From: Nematostella vectensis
Lineage: Eukaryota > Cnidaria > Anthozoa > Actiniaria > Edwardsiidae
DNA: 64,000 nt
Direction of reading: 5' to 3'
Assembly (NCBI RefSeq): GCF_932526225.1
Contig: NC_064045.1
Coordinates: 13,200,442 to 13,264,441 of the forward strand
Part shown: in pieces, positions 32,762-45,315 of the stretch
How positions within the stretch are numbered: the first letter of the stretch is position 1
How the letters are laid out: the number at the start of each line of letters is the position of its first letter
Notes under the pieces: model-generated
Database searches by the model: none
What the model was told of the DNA's origin: nothing
Seen by the model: the letters and a program-made list of their open reading frames with translations, nothing else
Translations under genes and position numbers: made by a program

Positions 32762-33232
32762 CAGGGCTTCTGGAATTACATGCTTGTGTGGAAGCGTGTA
32801 ATTTGGCTTTCTCAGTATAATCTGCGTAATCCACAAATTTCTGCGTTTCTTCTTAAAAGTGTGATATTTCAAACTGAATTTCGAAAACTAATAAAATGAC
32901 CAGGCGTTTTTTGCTAAACCTTTTTTAATTGGCTAGTGGCTAGGAGCCAATGTAAACTTGCCTAAAATATTTCTGCGCAAAAATAAACCTTTTCAAGTTA
33001 TTTTGTGCTTTTCTTAGGTACAAAATGTAGTTTGGGCAAAACAGTTGATATTCTGTGAAATTTGGCGCGTAATTCAGTAAAGAATCCCGCAAAATTTGGA
33101 TTTTTAAAGAAAAATGTATTGCAAAATCCCGCGTAATTTAGCGCGTAATGATTGATTTTCCGCGTAATTTAGCGCATAATTTAGAATCCTGCGCAATTTT
33201 GAGTTTTTTTTCGCGTAATTCCAGAAGCCCTG
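32762..33232. mobile_element. hAT-like MITE with internal CGCGTAATTT repeats (unit A)
   Basis: Ends CAGGGCTTCTGGAATTAC and its exact inverse GTAATTCCAGAAGCCCTG; GAAAGT flanks both sides. Right of centre are many short repeats of GCGTAATTTAGCGC type, like subterminal transposase-binding repeats of hAT elements. No protein encoded. Unit B copy at 46,746-47,230. Confidence 0.78.
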
Positions 33233-35054
33233 GAAAGTGGCCAATCCCATTAATCAGAGCGACTGTACTATCTCAATTATTTTATAGTGTGGATTATTTT
33301 ATCTCACAAGGTTTATTGATTGGTAGGATAGAGTTTGATAGAGTTGGTTGGATAGAGTTCTTAGTGCTGCTATGACATTACTGAAAAATGAGACTGTTAA
33401 CAACCCTGATATACCAGAACCTGGCCTTTTGCTCATTATAATAGAATTCCGAATTTCTATAAAATAGCATTAGCACATACATAACCAGGCCATATGCATG
33501 TACTAACATCTTCCCTTAAACACACAGGATTCCCACTGACCTCATAGAGGAATTAAGCAATGCTACCTCAGAGCCGCAGCAAGGCTCCAAGCGATTTAAG
33601 CTCCTGTGTTCTCTCATCCTACGCGAGACCACACCCACCAAGCAGCTGGTCATAACAAGCTTGGATCCCCCTGTTGAGCAGCATGATATCCCTTTATTGC
33701 TACCGCTGGTCTTGGTGCAAGGGTGTGAGCTAGGGTATTGGACAACACATGTGCCACAACTGACAAGGTGACAAGTTGTGCAGTTTATCCTTTAGACATG
33801 GAAAATATTCGAGCTAGTTACTCGGATTGACTGGAGACTGACTGAGAGGTTAGTAAGCCTGTGGATGGCCCACATTGGAGGGTATTGAGGCCTTTCACTA
33901 GAAAATTCCTTTCTCACTTGGTGAAGCCCAAACAAGGAATTATCCCATTGAATCGACCTCATCATGCAGACATCCAAAAGCACAGCATTAATTATGCCCA
34001 AATAGACTTTATGATGTCCTAAGGCACTCTGCAGATGTTAAAAGGCTGTAATTTTTAAGCAAATTACAAGCAAAATTGTTGTAAGCAATAGGCTGTAGCA
34101 GTGCCGTCGCTAGAAAGAAAAGACACTGCAATGCATTGTTGGAAACTTCAAGGCATACCGTCTTGGGTCAGCCCTAGCTTAGCTTAACTAATAGTGATTG
34201 ATCTGAGATAGGGAGGAGGTTTCTGCTTTCAGTCTGTTTTTCTTTTTTCTTTCTTTGCTCAAAAGTACCCAGGAGTGAAAGGGATAAAATGCTCCTGCAT
34301 TTAAAGAAACCATTTCCATCGGCTAGTGACTAAGATACTTATACTTTTAATAAAATATTGTTAATACTTAAGTATTAATAAGATTAATAAGATTTTGACG
34401 TCTTGAAAATATCTATACATTTAACTGTATTCTCCCGCATTAGCTATCTTGGTACTTCTGATACATTCACTGCATTTTCTCAAGATTTTTCCTAAAGCGA
34501 GGTTGACAGCTATGAACAAAGGAGTGGTTGATCGATATGCAACATTATCAATTTAAATAAGCTTACTTTAAGTTGTCTGCGGAGGCCACCTTAGAGATTG
34601 GATTAAGAATTGCTTGTTCCATTTATTATGAGCCAGTGAGTTTTATCCATCCCTTACAGTTTTCATATTTAGACATTAGCTTTACTTATAGCTTATTATT
34701 GCATCCCTCACAATTTTCATATTTTAACACAAAATCAAAAACCGTCTCCTGACTAGAGCGCAGATTTTTGTCTTTCCGGCTAGAGACAGGAAGTGAATGC
34801 TGACCAATCAAATGCAAGCTATGGTTTGTTTTGGTCAGGAGATGGTTATTGATTTTGTTACTGGGGAGGGGGTAGGGAGCTTGGATTCGACCGTTTCTAC
34901 ATTCCTGAGATTCCTTTGAGTTGAAAATTTCGACATATCATATTGAGAAAGCGAACTTATGAACTTTGTGGTAGAATTTCTTTGTCTAAAGTAGGTTTGA
35001 GAAGCTAAAGCTCGGGGAACATTTAGCAATATTATTCAATCGCTGCTTGCCAGA

Positions 35055-38000
35055 ATGTCGTCTTTAGAGGATGCAAGGAAGGGTTATAAATTTGGATAAC
35101 ACCGAGAGCAGTTGGTCAACCAGCGGCCTGTTGTTGCCTGCCTTTAACCCTCTTCTCTTAACTCTATAGGACACCAAAATCTAGCATTCGCAAATCACAC
35201 TTTAACGGCCCTAAACTCAAAAATAGTCACTTCACAGATATTCATTAAGTATCTAAGCATCTTTATTGAGATATTTCAACATTTGAAATATAAAAAAATT
35301 ACAGTTTAGAAGCGATATTTTGAATACATATGAAAAGCTGTTAAAAGCTCACCACAAGAAGCCCATCATCCAGCCTTTCACCTCTACTCGCTCAGAGCCT
35401 GGGAGGCCTGTGGTTTCCACACCAGACCTGATGTTTCAACAAGATAAAAAAATATCAAACAAAACATTAGCATAACACATGCTCCTTGTTTTTTTTCAAC
35501 CAGGATTAGAAATTTCCATGGCACTTCTTTGGGTTCTTGTTCAACCATAATAAAAAAAAGTGCTCAAGGGGAGTTTTTGATTTTAATGTTTGAAAAACAT
35601 GTTTGTTTGTTAGCTAGGCCTTTAACCTCTAATTCAGGCAGTCAAACTTTACCCCCTCTCTTCCCCCTTGAAGTCACATTGAAAGGTTCACCCCCTCCAC
35701 TCTAGAGTTGTTATTTTGCTATGTAATAAACCATTTCTTAAGAATATTCAAGCACACATCTTTATAAAACATTTTTGTGTTTAGCAACGCTCATGCAAGA
35801 GTTTAATTTCAAATGTTTGGCCTCAAATTGTACCCCTAGAGATAAATAAATATATTACATATTATATTATATCAGTTTCACATGGTCTTATCACTTTTTT
35901 TATATTGAGCTGGGTATTACCTATAATTCATACAAAAATAATGAGAAACTAAGGCTTGACAGTGTATGACATGCACGTGAACTTTTGTCTAAAACTGAAC
36001 ATCCCCGAATTTAGCCTTGGGTAACATATACCTTTGGCTGGCTTTGTGTATATTACTTACCTACAATGTTCTTCACTCCAACCGGAGCATAGGGCCTCTA
36101 CTAACTTCCTCCAATGAGCTCTGTCTTGGCAGTTCTCTTGAGACTTCCCATGTTGCCACGATTCTAAGATGTTCTTCTGTTATAGTTCTTGGGGAAGAGA
36201 AGCATAATCTTTAAATCAGCAACTCCTCCCAGACCGCAAGGACCGCGGAGGGTTGGGTTAAGCTTTGTGTAGGTTTCTGTAACCAGTTATGATCCACTCC
36301 ACGGGTGGTTGGCCTGGGAAGCTTCACAATGCACCAATAAGCCCAGGGAATCGTTTAACTAACTTTTACCTGGGTTCACCCCTGTACCACGATAAAGAGA
36401 TGGAGACTTTAGGTCTCTAGGCGCTCTGACTTCCACAGGGGTGGAAGTGTGTTAAATTGGATAGAAAAAGCTTCTAGATGTGGTGTGTGGCCAGTTACCA
36501 GACCTAAGGATGCTAATTTGAATTTATTGATCCATGGTCAGTGAATTACTACTCTGGACCCCACCCTCCCTTTTCTCTAGACACGCCCCTGAATAATAAG
36601 GCTTATGTATATAAAGAAAAAAACAGGGATATAACTTATAAAGACCACAACCAATTATTGAAAAAAATAGTTTGAATTAAGCTACTAATAAGAACATAAA
36701 TATCACAAAACTTTGCATTTTGTCTTATCTACTCTACTGGCTCTCTGTGTCTTTGTAGCTAAATGTGTAGCTCCATAACATCTCCTAAACAAGCTAATAT
36801 GTATTAAATGTTTTAACTAAATAGATATATTTTATATTTTCAGCACATGATAGGATTATTCAACGCATAATTAAAGAAATGGCCAGTTTGCATCTCCATG
36901 TAACCAAGCCTCCACCGATGGCTCCAAGAACAGTGCCACCTCCACCAGTAACAGCTGCAGGAGGAGGTATTATCGTCTTATCATACCACATATTTTAGTT
37001 TATAACTTAAATGAAATAAAAAATTAGTAGTAAGATATGTTTTGGAGAGAGAGGCAAAAGTGTGTTCATGCAGTCAATGCTAGCTTCTGAATGGTGGAGA
37101 GTGAAGGATGTTAAAATGCAGCCCTCTGATTGGTGGAGAGTATTTAATTGAATTGAATTGTAATTAGCTCATTTTGAAATGCAGGTTGTTTGGATGCCAC
37201 AGGAAACCGTTGTTTAGAAACAGATTAGAAATGTAGATAAAACCAGTATTAATATAACAATATAGTTGAGGTTTGCGGGCATAAATATGTTTCTGGCCCG
37301 ACTCAGATTCAATTTAAAAATATATCCTGAGATTGGGTCAAATCATATTAATGCCCCAGAACGTCAACTCTACAGTATTACTATTTTCACTAAAAAGAGC
37401 AATTAGCAAACTTCTGATTTGTTCATTTCAGCCCGTAAATGCACAACGGTCCCCTTAAAGTTAATTTACTACAGCTTTGAGGTTACAGCTATTCAAGAAA
37501 CGTTTTTAGAAATATTAACTCTCAACAAAACAATTAGTAAATTGCAGGGGGGAGTGGTCCTAGGAATTCTCCTAACGATTTTGGCTTTCACATGTCAAAC
37601 CCCTGGTAGCACGGAAAAGTGTATTTGTAACAGCTTATCGGGTTGCTACTTTTTTAGCCATGACACCTAATGATATTACCTCACTTTCTTTCATTATGTA
37701 GGACCAGCAAGCATATTGAGTCTATCAGAGAACGAGAAGCGATGGATGGTAGTCGGGATTTGCTTGAATAAAGTTTTACTTCCAGCTTTACACAAATACA
37801 TCGCCCCTAAAATACAGATTCATTATGCTCTCCACAAGACATTGTACAACATTCATTCCCAAGCACATCTTGGCTTCCTCAAGAAAGACAATAAAGTTGG
37901 ATTCCAGTTCAACTACGAAAGTATTAACAACAACAAATCAAGATTGTCAAAGAAGGCATACGATTATAAAGTCGTATCAGCGATTGATTTTGCTAAACTT

Positions 38001-41000
38001 TATCTGCGACCAGAAATGGCAAAGTTCACAGGTATTTGTTGCCCACTTGTTTACTGAACAAAGCGAAAAATGAGTACTCGTAAAGATACACTTCGTTATT
38101 TTTTGCCTAAATCTGTGTGGCATAAAATTGTCAAGTACACAATAGAGTATTATTCCAGACTGTGCTCGGATAACTCAGTGCACTATGTTGCTGTTTTTGT
38201 CGTCGTTAGTCAATCTGGCATTCTATTGGTCTACAGTCATTTCTTAGACCAAGTCGTAATTCTTTTATTTCTTTTGATATCCTTCATAGTTCCTTAAGTA
38301 TAGTTCCCCTTTTGCTTTCTAGGGTTTGACTCTACATGTGATGCCTCTGCTTCTCTTGGAATCCTTGCAACGAGCAGTGCCTTTTCTACAGCAGTTCAAA
38401 ACAGCGCCAGAGATGTGCGAAGCACTGTCCGCAACGAATGGGGGCACTGCAATTTTGACGACTGGGAGCAAATACAGTTTAATGTCTGCATACAGAAGAT
38501 AGACACGCTTATTCGAAACTTAGGCTTAAGTCTGGCAGATGAAACAAAGCTACTGGATGAGCTTAAAGACTGGGAAATTAGAGGTGAGTTATAAGCACAT
38601 CACAACAAGTAAACCGGCAGCCGTACACGGTTAAGTCATAAAGTTGCGAAAGCGTGTGTGTACTAAAAATAATAATTTGTTTTCTAGGAGTGCAGCTGTG
38701 TATGGGTAGCGTAGTCGATGCCGATCTGCTAAATCTAGTCAGCGGGGAGGTTGCTAACTTACTAGCTGAAGTTCAGACAGCGAAGAAGAGTAATGAGGAA
38801 GAGTCTGAAAAGGTATCAAACGAGCTTGGCAGGATGAGCGGGTTACTTGTCGAATGCAGAGAACAAGCTTCTCAAAACAAGACGAAGCTTGGGGAACTCT
38901 CTTCTTTGGTTGGTGACCTGAACTTAAATGTGGAATCGTTGCATTCAGGACAAGAAAGTCTGAACTGTGAGATGGATGGTGTGAAAGAGAGCCAAGATAA
39001 GTTGACACAAAGGGTCGAGGTCGTTGAAGGCGAACAGGAGAAGATTAAAGAGCGAGTTGGGACACTTGAGACGAAGATCGCGGCAGGAGGTGGACACCAT
39101 CGTGATCCAATCACGTTCCAGGCACCCAACCGTAACCCCTATTTCTGTGGCCGCGAGGAAGAGATGAGCATGCTTGACGGTCCATTAGACGAATCCAAAC
39201 AAACATATACACTTACCCTTATCAGTGGACTCGGAGGAACAGGAAAGACTTCAATTGCCCTGGAGCATGTTTGGAGACAGAAGGAGCAATACAGCGCGGG
39301 AGTGTACTGGCTAACAGGTGAGAGCGAGCGAGACTTCAATATCACCTTGACTGAGATGGGTCGCCAGATTGGCCGTTCAGGCGAAGACCTAGCACAAACC
39401 TTGTCCAATGTTCTCGACTGGTTGCAGGAGCGCAAGGAATACTGGTGCGTTGTTGTTGACAATCTGGACGCGTCTGAATTGTCTGAGGAAATGATGAAGT
39501 TTCTTAATGGTTCATGGAAAAGAAGCGCTTCCGGTCATGTAATCATCACAACAAGAAGAGAGAAGGCACTCAATTCAGCAGATATCCAAGATGTAGTAGA
39601 AGACAGATGCATTGAGCTTAGCACAATGGATGAGCCTGATAGTGTGATGTTTCTGAAAAAAAGAGCCAACCGTGAAGACAGTGACCACGAAGACTCTGTA
39701 ATCACCGAATTAGTACAAGAGTTAGGATGTCTTCCATTGGCCTTAGATCAAGCTGGCGCATACATTTATCAACGCAAGTGCTCGTTTTCCGAATATTTAC
39801 AGCAGTTTAAGAAGAAAAGATTGCTTCTTATGAAGAGAATCAGCGCTTATTACATCAGCTCAAAAGAGAGAACCTCTGTTTACACAACATGGCAACTCAA
39901 CTTTGATTATGTCAAAGAACAGTCAGAGGAACTAGATATCGGTCATGCAGCATCGGTCATTATGAATGTGTCCGCTTTTCTCTCCCCGGATGACATACCC
40001 GTTGAAATAATCAATGAGGGTCTGCCGAAGATTGACGACGAAGACTTGAAGGAAGCTACGGCTAGTGCTATAAGCGTGTCAGAGCTACTTGAACTCTTGA
40101 CAAACTTCTCGCTGTTCCAAAGATTCTCAGACCAATCCTACAGTGTTCACCGTGTCGTGCAAGAGGTTATCCGAAGTAGAGTCAAGAATGATGAGAAGAA
40201 AGTCGCTCTCACGAGTGCTGTGCGAATGGTGAATTTTGCTTTTTCAAAAGCGAGAAAACCAAAGGAAGTTTGCGAGAGCTTTATGGGCGATGCTGTATTT
40301 GCCGAGGATAAACCCCCGTCGCTCCATCTTTGGGCAAAGCTTGCCCGTCATGCATGCTCACTCCAGGACCATATTATTTTCTTCGTTGAAAAAGAAAGAG
40401 GGTCTAGCAAAGACGTCATGTACACTGAAGAAACCGCTAGACTGTTCTATGAGGCTTCTGTTTTTCTCAATGTTTGCCGCGAGAAGGTCAAAGCTCAAGA
40501 CCTGCAGCGTCTTAAGCTTGAAGTACTGGCCAGTCTGCCAAACCTACCGTCAGACGAAACGATGGCCTATCTGAACCACTTCAAGGTTCCACTGCAAAAC
40601 AAGCAATACAAATTGATATCACATTGCATCGTGCCCAAGTGTGAGCAAGAAGGTGATACCAGTGTTGCTCGTGATTTGCAGGAAAAGGCCAATGATTTCC
40701 GAGAAAAAGGCAACGATGCAGTAAAGAGAGGAGAATTCCAAGAAGCTCTTGATTGGTTCACAGAGGGTATTGAGCACACCAAGACGGACCATCGACTGTT
40801 TTCCAACCGTGCTTTGTGTCATTTGAAGATAAACAAACCGAAAGAGGCACTGGCAGATTGCGAGAGCTGTCTAAAGCTGGAAGAGCATTTTGGAAAGGCC
40901 TTACAGCGAAAGGCGTGGGCATTGCACGAACTTTCACGACTTCATCCTGACGATAAACATATCCAAGGCAGATCTTTGTGCGCTGCTTCACTTGCACAAT

Positions 41001-42756
41001 ACTTCGATCGTACCTTAATGAAATACTTATTTTTCAAGACTATGTTTCCTGAACTGCTGGTTGTTGAAGTAAAGAATGCTTTACAACTAGTTACGCTTTT
41101 GTTGATGGGACTACCAAGAGCAACATTGCTGTTGCATGAAGGCCACTACGAGCTACAAGATGTATGTATTGATACAGATACCCAGATTGTAGGGATAGGA
41201 AACGTTTCTATCTCATTTCAAAATTCCTGTAAAGTAGTTGGTGCAAATTGTTGTCTTGAGAACATTACTCTGACCGAAGGTAGTGGGGCTATCATATGCA
41301 TGCTAGGATCACTGACAATGGAAAAATGCAATATTTCTGGTGGAAAACAAGGTTGTAAAGAGTTCCCAGATTGCAACGGAGGGTCGGGATGCATAGCGGA
41401 CAAATATTTTGGAAAGACACCTTGTGACAGAGCAGGCAAATTTGGTGATCAATCGTCAAGGTCATCTGGAATGGTTGGCTATCCAGGCATCCAAATAGTA
41501 AATAAAAGCAGGGGATTCCTGAAAGATTGTGACATTCATGACTGCGGAGGCGGCGGGGCACTTTGTCATGGTTCTGGCTCTGCAATGTCTGTGATATCCT
41601 GTCGAGTTTACAAGAACCAGCAGTCGGGTCTAGAAGCCAGAGAAGGAGCGAGGCTTACAGTCACGGACTGTGACATTTTCGCCAACAACTATCACGGTGT
41701 ACTTCTTGGACCGTACGCTAATGCAAGTGAGATTGTCAACAACAGAATATTTGAGAACCATGGGAAGGGATTCTCGTTTGTTTAAGCAATGAACTCTCCA
41801 AAATATCAAGTAACCGAATCTATCACAATCGTCCTTTCGGTATATCACTGGATTGTGCGAACGTCTGTGTATTTCACAATGAGATATTTGAAAACGGATT
41901 CTGGGGTATTAATGCAAAAACCAAGACGTCGGCATCTATTCAGAACAACGAATTATACTCTAACAAATGCGGAGGTATTTTCATCGGTCTGAACTTTTCT
42001 GGTCGCATTTCCATTGAATCAAATACAGTGAGAAACCACATTGGCCCTTGGTTATACTTTGGTGCAAACATAGATTTCTCAAAGACAAAAGCAGATGATT
42101 TGGACGATGGAAAATTGTTCTACCTTCCCCCTGGTGAGACAAGATTTTACACCACACCCCCGATAGTCTGCAGTAACACGTTAAAGAACAATGGCGAGGA
42201 AACCATGTTCCACCCAAAGGAACAAGCAATGCCTGTAAAACAACACTGTGCCTTTTGTCACCGAACAGGCAAACTGAAGACCTGCTCAAACTGTCGTGTC
42301 GCATCCTACTGTGACCAAACATGCCAGAAAATGCACCTGGCGAAGCACAAATTGCTATGTAAGAGCGTGACTGGTCTTTATTCGGTCACGGCTACTATCT
42401 CTACATTCTTTCCTTGCAATTCAAAACTTCGAATCAGGTTATTCGGATCTCATCTCAAAGGACTCGGCGAAGGACCTAAACTCGATCCGCGAAGCAGCCG
42501 ACGTTTCATCGTAAAGGTGCAGACACAAAATTTGAACAGCCATCCTCGCCAGCTGCTGTCTGTGTACGACAAGTCCCTCTCAATTGACTACGAAATTGAA
42601 TGCCCCGAGATATTCCATGTTATTATGGAATGTGGGGTTTTGGGACAATTATACTTGTTCACCAGCAAAAAGGTGTTCCTGTGGGCTAAATTTGCCGCAA
42701 AAGGAAAAAAGCTGACATTCTATTTGGACCATTTGGCACCATACCAGAAATGGTAA
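35055..42756 (+). pseudogene. HEPN-NB-ARC-TPR-beta-helix-MYND gene, copy B, frameshifted
   Basis: Exons match copy A: 35055-35082 (tentative), 36844-36966, 37702-38031, 38323-38583 and 38688 onward. HEPN RNEWGH, P-loop GLGGTGKT and the other NB-ARC motifs are intact. Near 41,762 one base is missing (ATGGGAAGG, where copy A has ATGCGGAAGG), so the frame ends in GKGFSFV and a stop at 41783-41785. That gives about 1,279 residues, lost within the beta-helix. The rest of the original frame, including the MYND finger and tail, stays open to 42756 without other stops. About 15 residues differ from copy A before the frameshift. It may be a young pseudogene, or a truncated form with effector and switch but no MYND half. 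AATAAA lies at 43173. Confidence 0.85.
36355..36358. other. Empty TTAA site in unit B matching the composite insertion of unit A
   Basis: GGGAATCGTTTAACTAACTTTTACC here equals the left flank and right flank of the insertion in unit A with a single TTAA between. It is either the original target or the product of exact excision. Confidence 0.85.
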
Positions 42757-43382
42757 AACTAGACTATCCGCCTTTTTAAAAATAGGCCCGTAAAACATGA
42801 ATGCAGCTAATGCAACAATTGTTTGAAACAGTTTCAATTATACTCTAAACGGTACAGTTAATCTTAACAAAATTTGACAATTATCACTGTAAATTCGAGA
42901 AATAATAGTAAGCGCGATATTGTTTCACTGAAATAACATTAGTGATTCCTTAAACAAAGCTTATCCTGACAATTATGGAATGTTATCAAATTCATTATAT
43001 CTAGATAGTTAATTTTAGGACGTCCTGAACAGTGTTCCAATCGGGATTCTTCAAAAACACCAAAGACGCTTGAATACTGCCTGAGAACACGTAAAATTTT
43101 TCTTTTCAGTTAAATTATTTTTTTTTCACTTTTTTATTTCGTACAATGTTTACCGTAAGATCAATAGGTACAAATAAAGAGCTTAGGCAACCCGTGATTA
43201 CATACCATATTGGTAGTCCGCTTCAATCAATTTTCCGCTTTTTTGTCGTCTTGAAATTCTGTACTTCGAGAATATTCGCATAAACTTCCAGAATTCGTGT
43301 TTACTACGACTTTGCAGTCCGCCATTTTAAATAAGGCCCAGGCCCTTGCGTTTTTAGGACATCAGAGTGTTCCCGCGCGCCT

Positions 43383-43612
43383 TAGCCTAACTGTAGGCTT
43401 TTATAGTTTTTCCGGCACGAAAACACGGAGTTCGCATACCACAGCCGCCATCTTGGATAATGCGCTCCGCAGGGGGAGGGGGGGCGCGTATTTTTCCTCC
43501 CTAATATTCTCGACGCATTTTTTCTCCCCCTCCCCCTGCGGAGCGCGTTATCCAAGATGGCGGCTGTGGGGTTTTCGTGCCGGAAAAACTATCAAAGCCT
43601 ACAAGTAGGCTA
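43383..43612. mobile_element. GC-rich foldback element with CAAGATGGCGGC arms (unit B)
   Basis: Duplicate of the element at 29,384-29,614, with the same TAGCCTAACTGTAGGC end and inverted arms. Small indels in the A runs distinguish the two. Confidence 0.75.
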
Positions 43613-44587
43613 ACTATCCAGGCGCTTTCCTGGTTGGTTGAAATTGGTGGAATTAATTTGAGTATCTCAGGTTTTTTAGGGGAGCGTGCGCGCAACCATG
43701 TAGGTAAGACAAAAAAAATAAGAGAGCTTATAAATCGTGCATTGGAAGGAAGGGAACGGAAAGGGAATCCTGAGCCAGATCTGTGTGAGGCCCTCCTCTC
43801 CCACCCCTCTCCCCCCAGTCCAGTTCACCCCCCCCCCCCCCCCATGCGTGCTCTCTGTCCCATCTACCTACGCGCACGCTGATACTAAGGCCTGATACTC
43901 AGGTTAGATTGGAACATTTCAAATCTATACTGACAAACAGTGCTGAAAAACGCAAGAATAGTTCCTCGATCAGTACCGCGCGGTTTAACCAGCCTTTTTG
44001 TTTTGAAATGGCGGCTTTTTACCAGCGAATTGTAACATTTTGGCGAATGCTAAGAAAACCAGCGCAAAGCTAAAGGCTATAATTTTCTTGATAGCTCCCC
44101 CATTATCAAACAAATTAGTCATCTTTTGTACAATATGGTTTTAATGCTGTAAACTTAGTCAAAACAGCCAGTTAAAACAGTTTTTCATACTTCAACTCGA
44201 ACACTGCATACTACGATTGTATTAGTTTTCACCAGAGCATGCGCATACGTTATACAGAACTGTCATATTGACACGTAAATTCAGTCGCTATTAAACCGTG
44301 TATTTCATCCTTTCTCGCGATCTTGATTTGCGCAATGCAAATCATTAACATTTTTACAAGGGCGTCAATTTTTACGGTTGCCTTCTTTGGGCTTTTCTAG
44401 GACGCAAGCGCTATACACGAACCATTTCGGTTTTTCCTGAAATGTATCGCAAGAGCAAGCGCAAGAGAATTTAATCGCACTTATATGGACTAATATCAAT
44501 CGTTTTTCTAACTCTCTCTGTCAATTTCTTATTAGATCACCATAGAGCTGTTGTACGTCGATAATTTCCACGTAAACTTACATGAAT

Positions 44588-44744
44588 CAGGGGCGTAGCC
44601 AGAGGGGTGGCCTAGGGGGCCCGGGCCACCCCTTTCAGCAGCCAAAAATACAGCAAATGTATGAGAAATTATCTAAAACACAGGAGAAATGCCTTGAAAG
44701 TGTCTTTTGGGCCCCCTCCTGTTAAAAATCCTGGCTACGCCGCT
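44588..44744. mobile_element. 157-bp hAT-like MITE (unit B)
   Basis: Duplicate of the element at 30,599-30,755. Its right end reads CTGGCTACGCCGCTG, one base closer to a perfect inverse of the left end than the unit A copy. Confidence 0.75.
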
Positions 44745-45315
44745 GTGAATTGGTGTTTACTATGATTTTACGCCGCCATTATGAAATCGCTCGCCCAATA
44801 CTCAGAAATACGACAGGGATTGATTTACGGATCCCCCCCCCCCCCCCCATCCCTCATCCCCCCCACCCCCACTTCGGCCGTCAGTGTGGCCTTTTCGCTC
44901 AAGAAGCTATGTCATCGACCTGTTCAATCTAATCCAAATTCCCACTGATAGCTCAATTTTTTTCATTTTTCTGTTTTTTTTTTCAATTTTTATAATAATA
45001 ACAATAACTATCCTGCATATCATTTGTGCACACAAGAAAATAACTATAAAAATAAATTTGCATTTACGAGTTGGCTCGCAGAGCCTTTGATTTTTTCATT
45101 ACTCTCATGGAAATCATCTATGTTAGTTATAACTGGCAATGCTATTCGTAAGCGAAAATGCAAGTTATGAATTTCAATGTTCAAAACATAGCGTTTTGTT
45201 TATTAGAAAAGAATGTGCGCAACGGCTCTTTTATGACACAAGAATGCAACGTTGACAACAGGAAACCCAGTACCAATATGATACATTATTATGGTCTTCC
45301 TGTGGTTTTTACAAG

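Larger units (their letters stand above)
31328..33771 (+). pseudogene. AP5Z1: Orphan 5' fragment of AP5Z1 in unit A
   Basis: Contains the same start codon (31328, MAAEGGSRDPSS), exon 31475-31642 (VIDDNELQEFCIK, human IQDEELKKFCSR) and exon from 33528 (FKLLCSLILRETTPTKQL, human LQVLCAAILREMSPSDSL) as the full gene in unit B, all with intact reading frames. The exon runs to a stop at 33769-33771. Thirty bases later the duplication junction (33800/33801) replaces the rest of AP5Z1 with the start of unit B. So it can make at most a short product. The start codon lies in ACAAGATGGCGGC, a YY1-type initiator, so the fragment may still be transcribed toward unit B. Confidence 0.85.
17217..33800 (+). 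repeat. Tandem duplication, unit A (16.6 kb)
   Basis: Unit A starts at GAAAATATTCAAGCTAGTTA (17217) and ends at TTTAGACATG (33800), where unit B begins with the same GAAAATATTC start. The two units are near identical along their whole length. The main difference is a 2.5-kb insertion in A at 19,828-22,357. Unit A holds the intact HEPN-STAND gene and an orphan AP5Z1 5' end. Confidence 0.95.
42757..45315. other. Intergenic stretch of unit B between HEPN-STAND copy B and AP5Z1
   Basis: Counterpart of 28,752-31,327 in unit A, with the same foldback element (43,383-43,612), poly-C runs and hAT-like MITE (44,588-44,744). No coding exon is recognised. The right end is the AP5Z1 promoter side, with ACAAGATGGCGGC over the AP5Z1 start codon. 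Confidence 0.55.
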
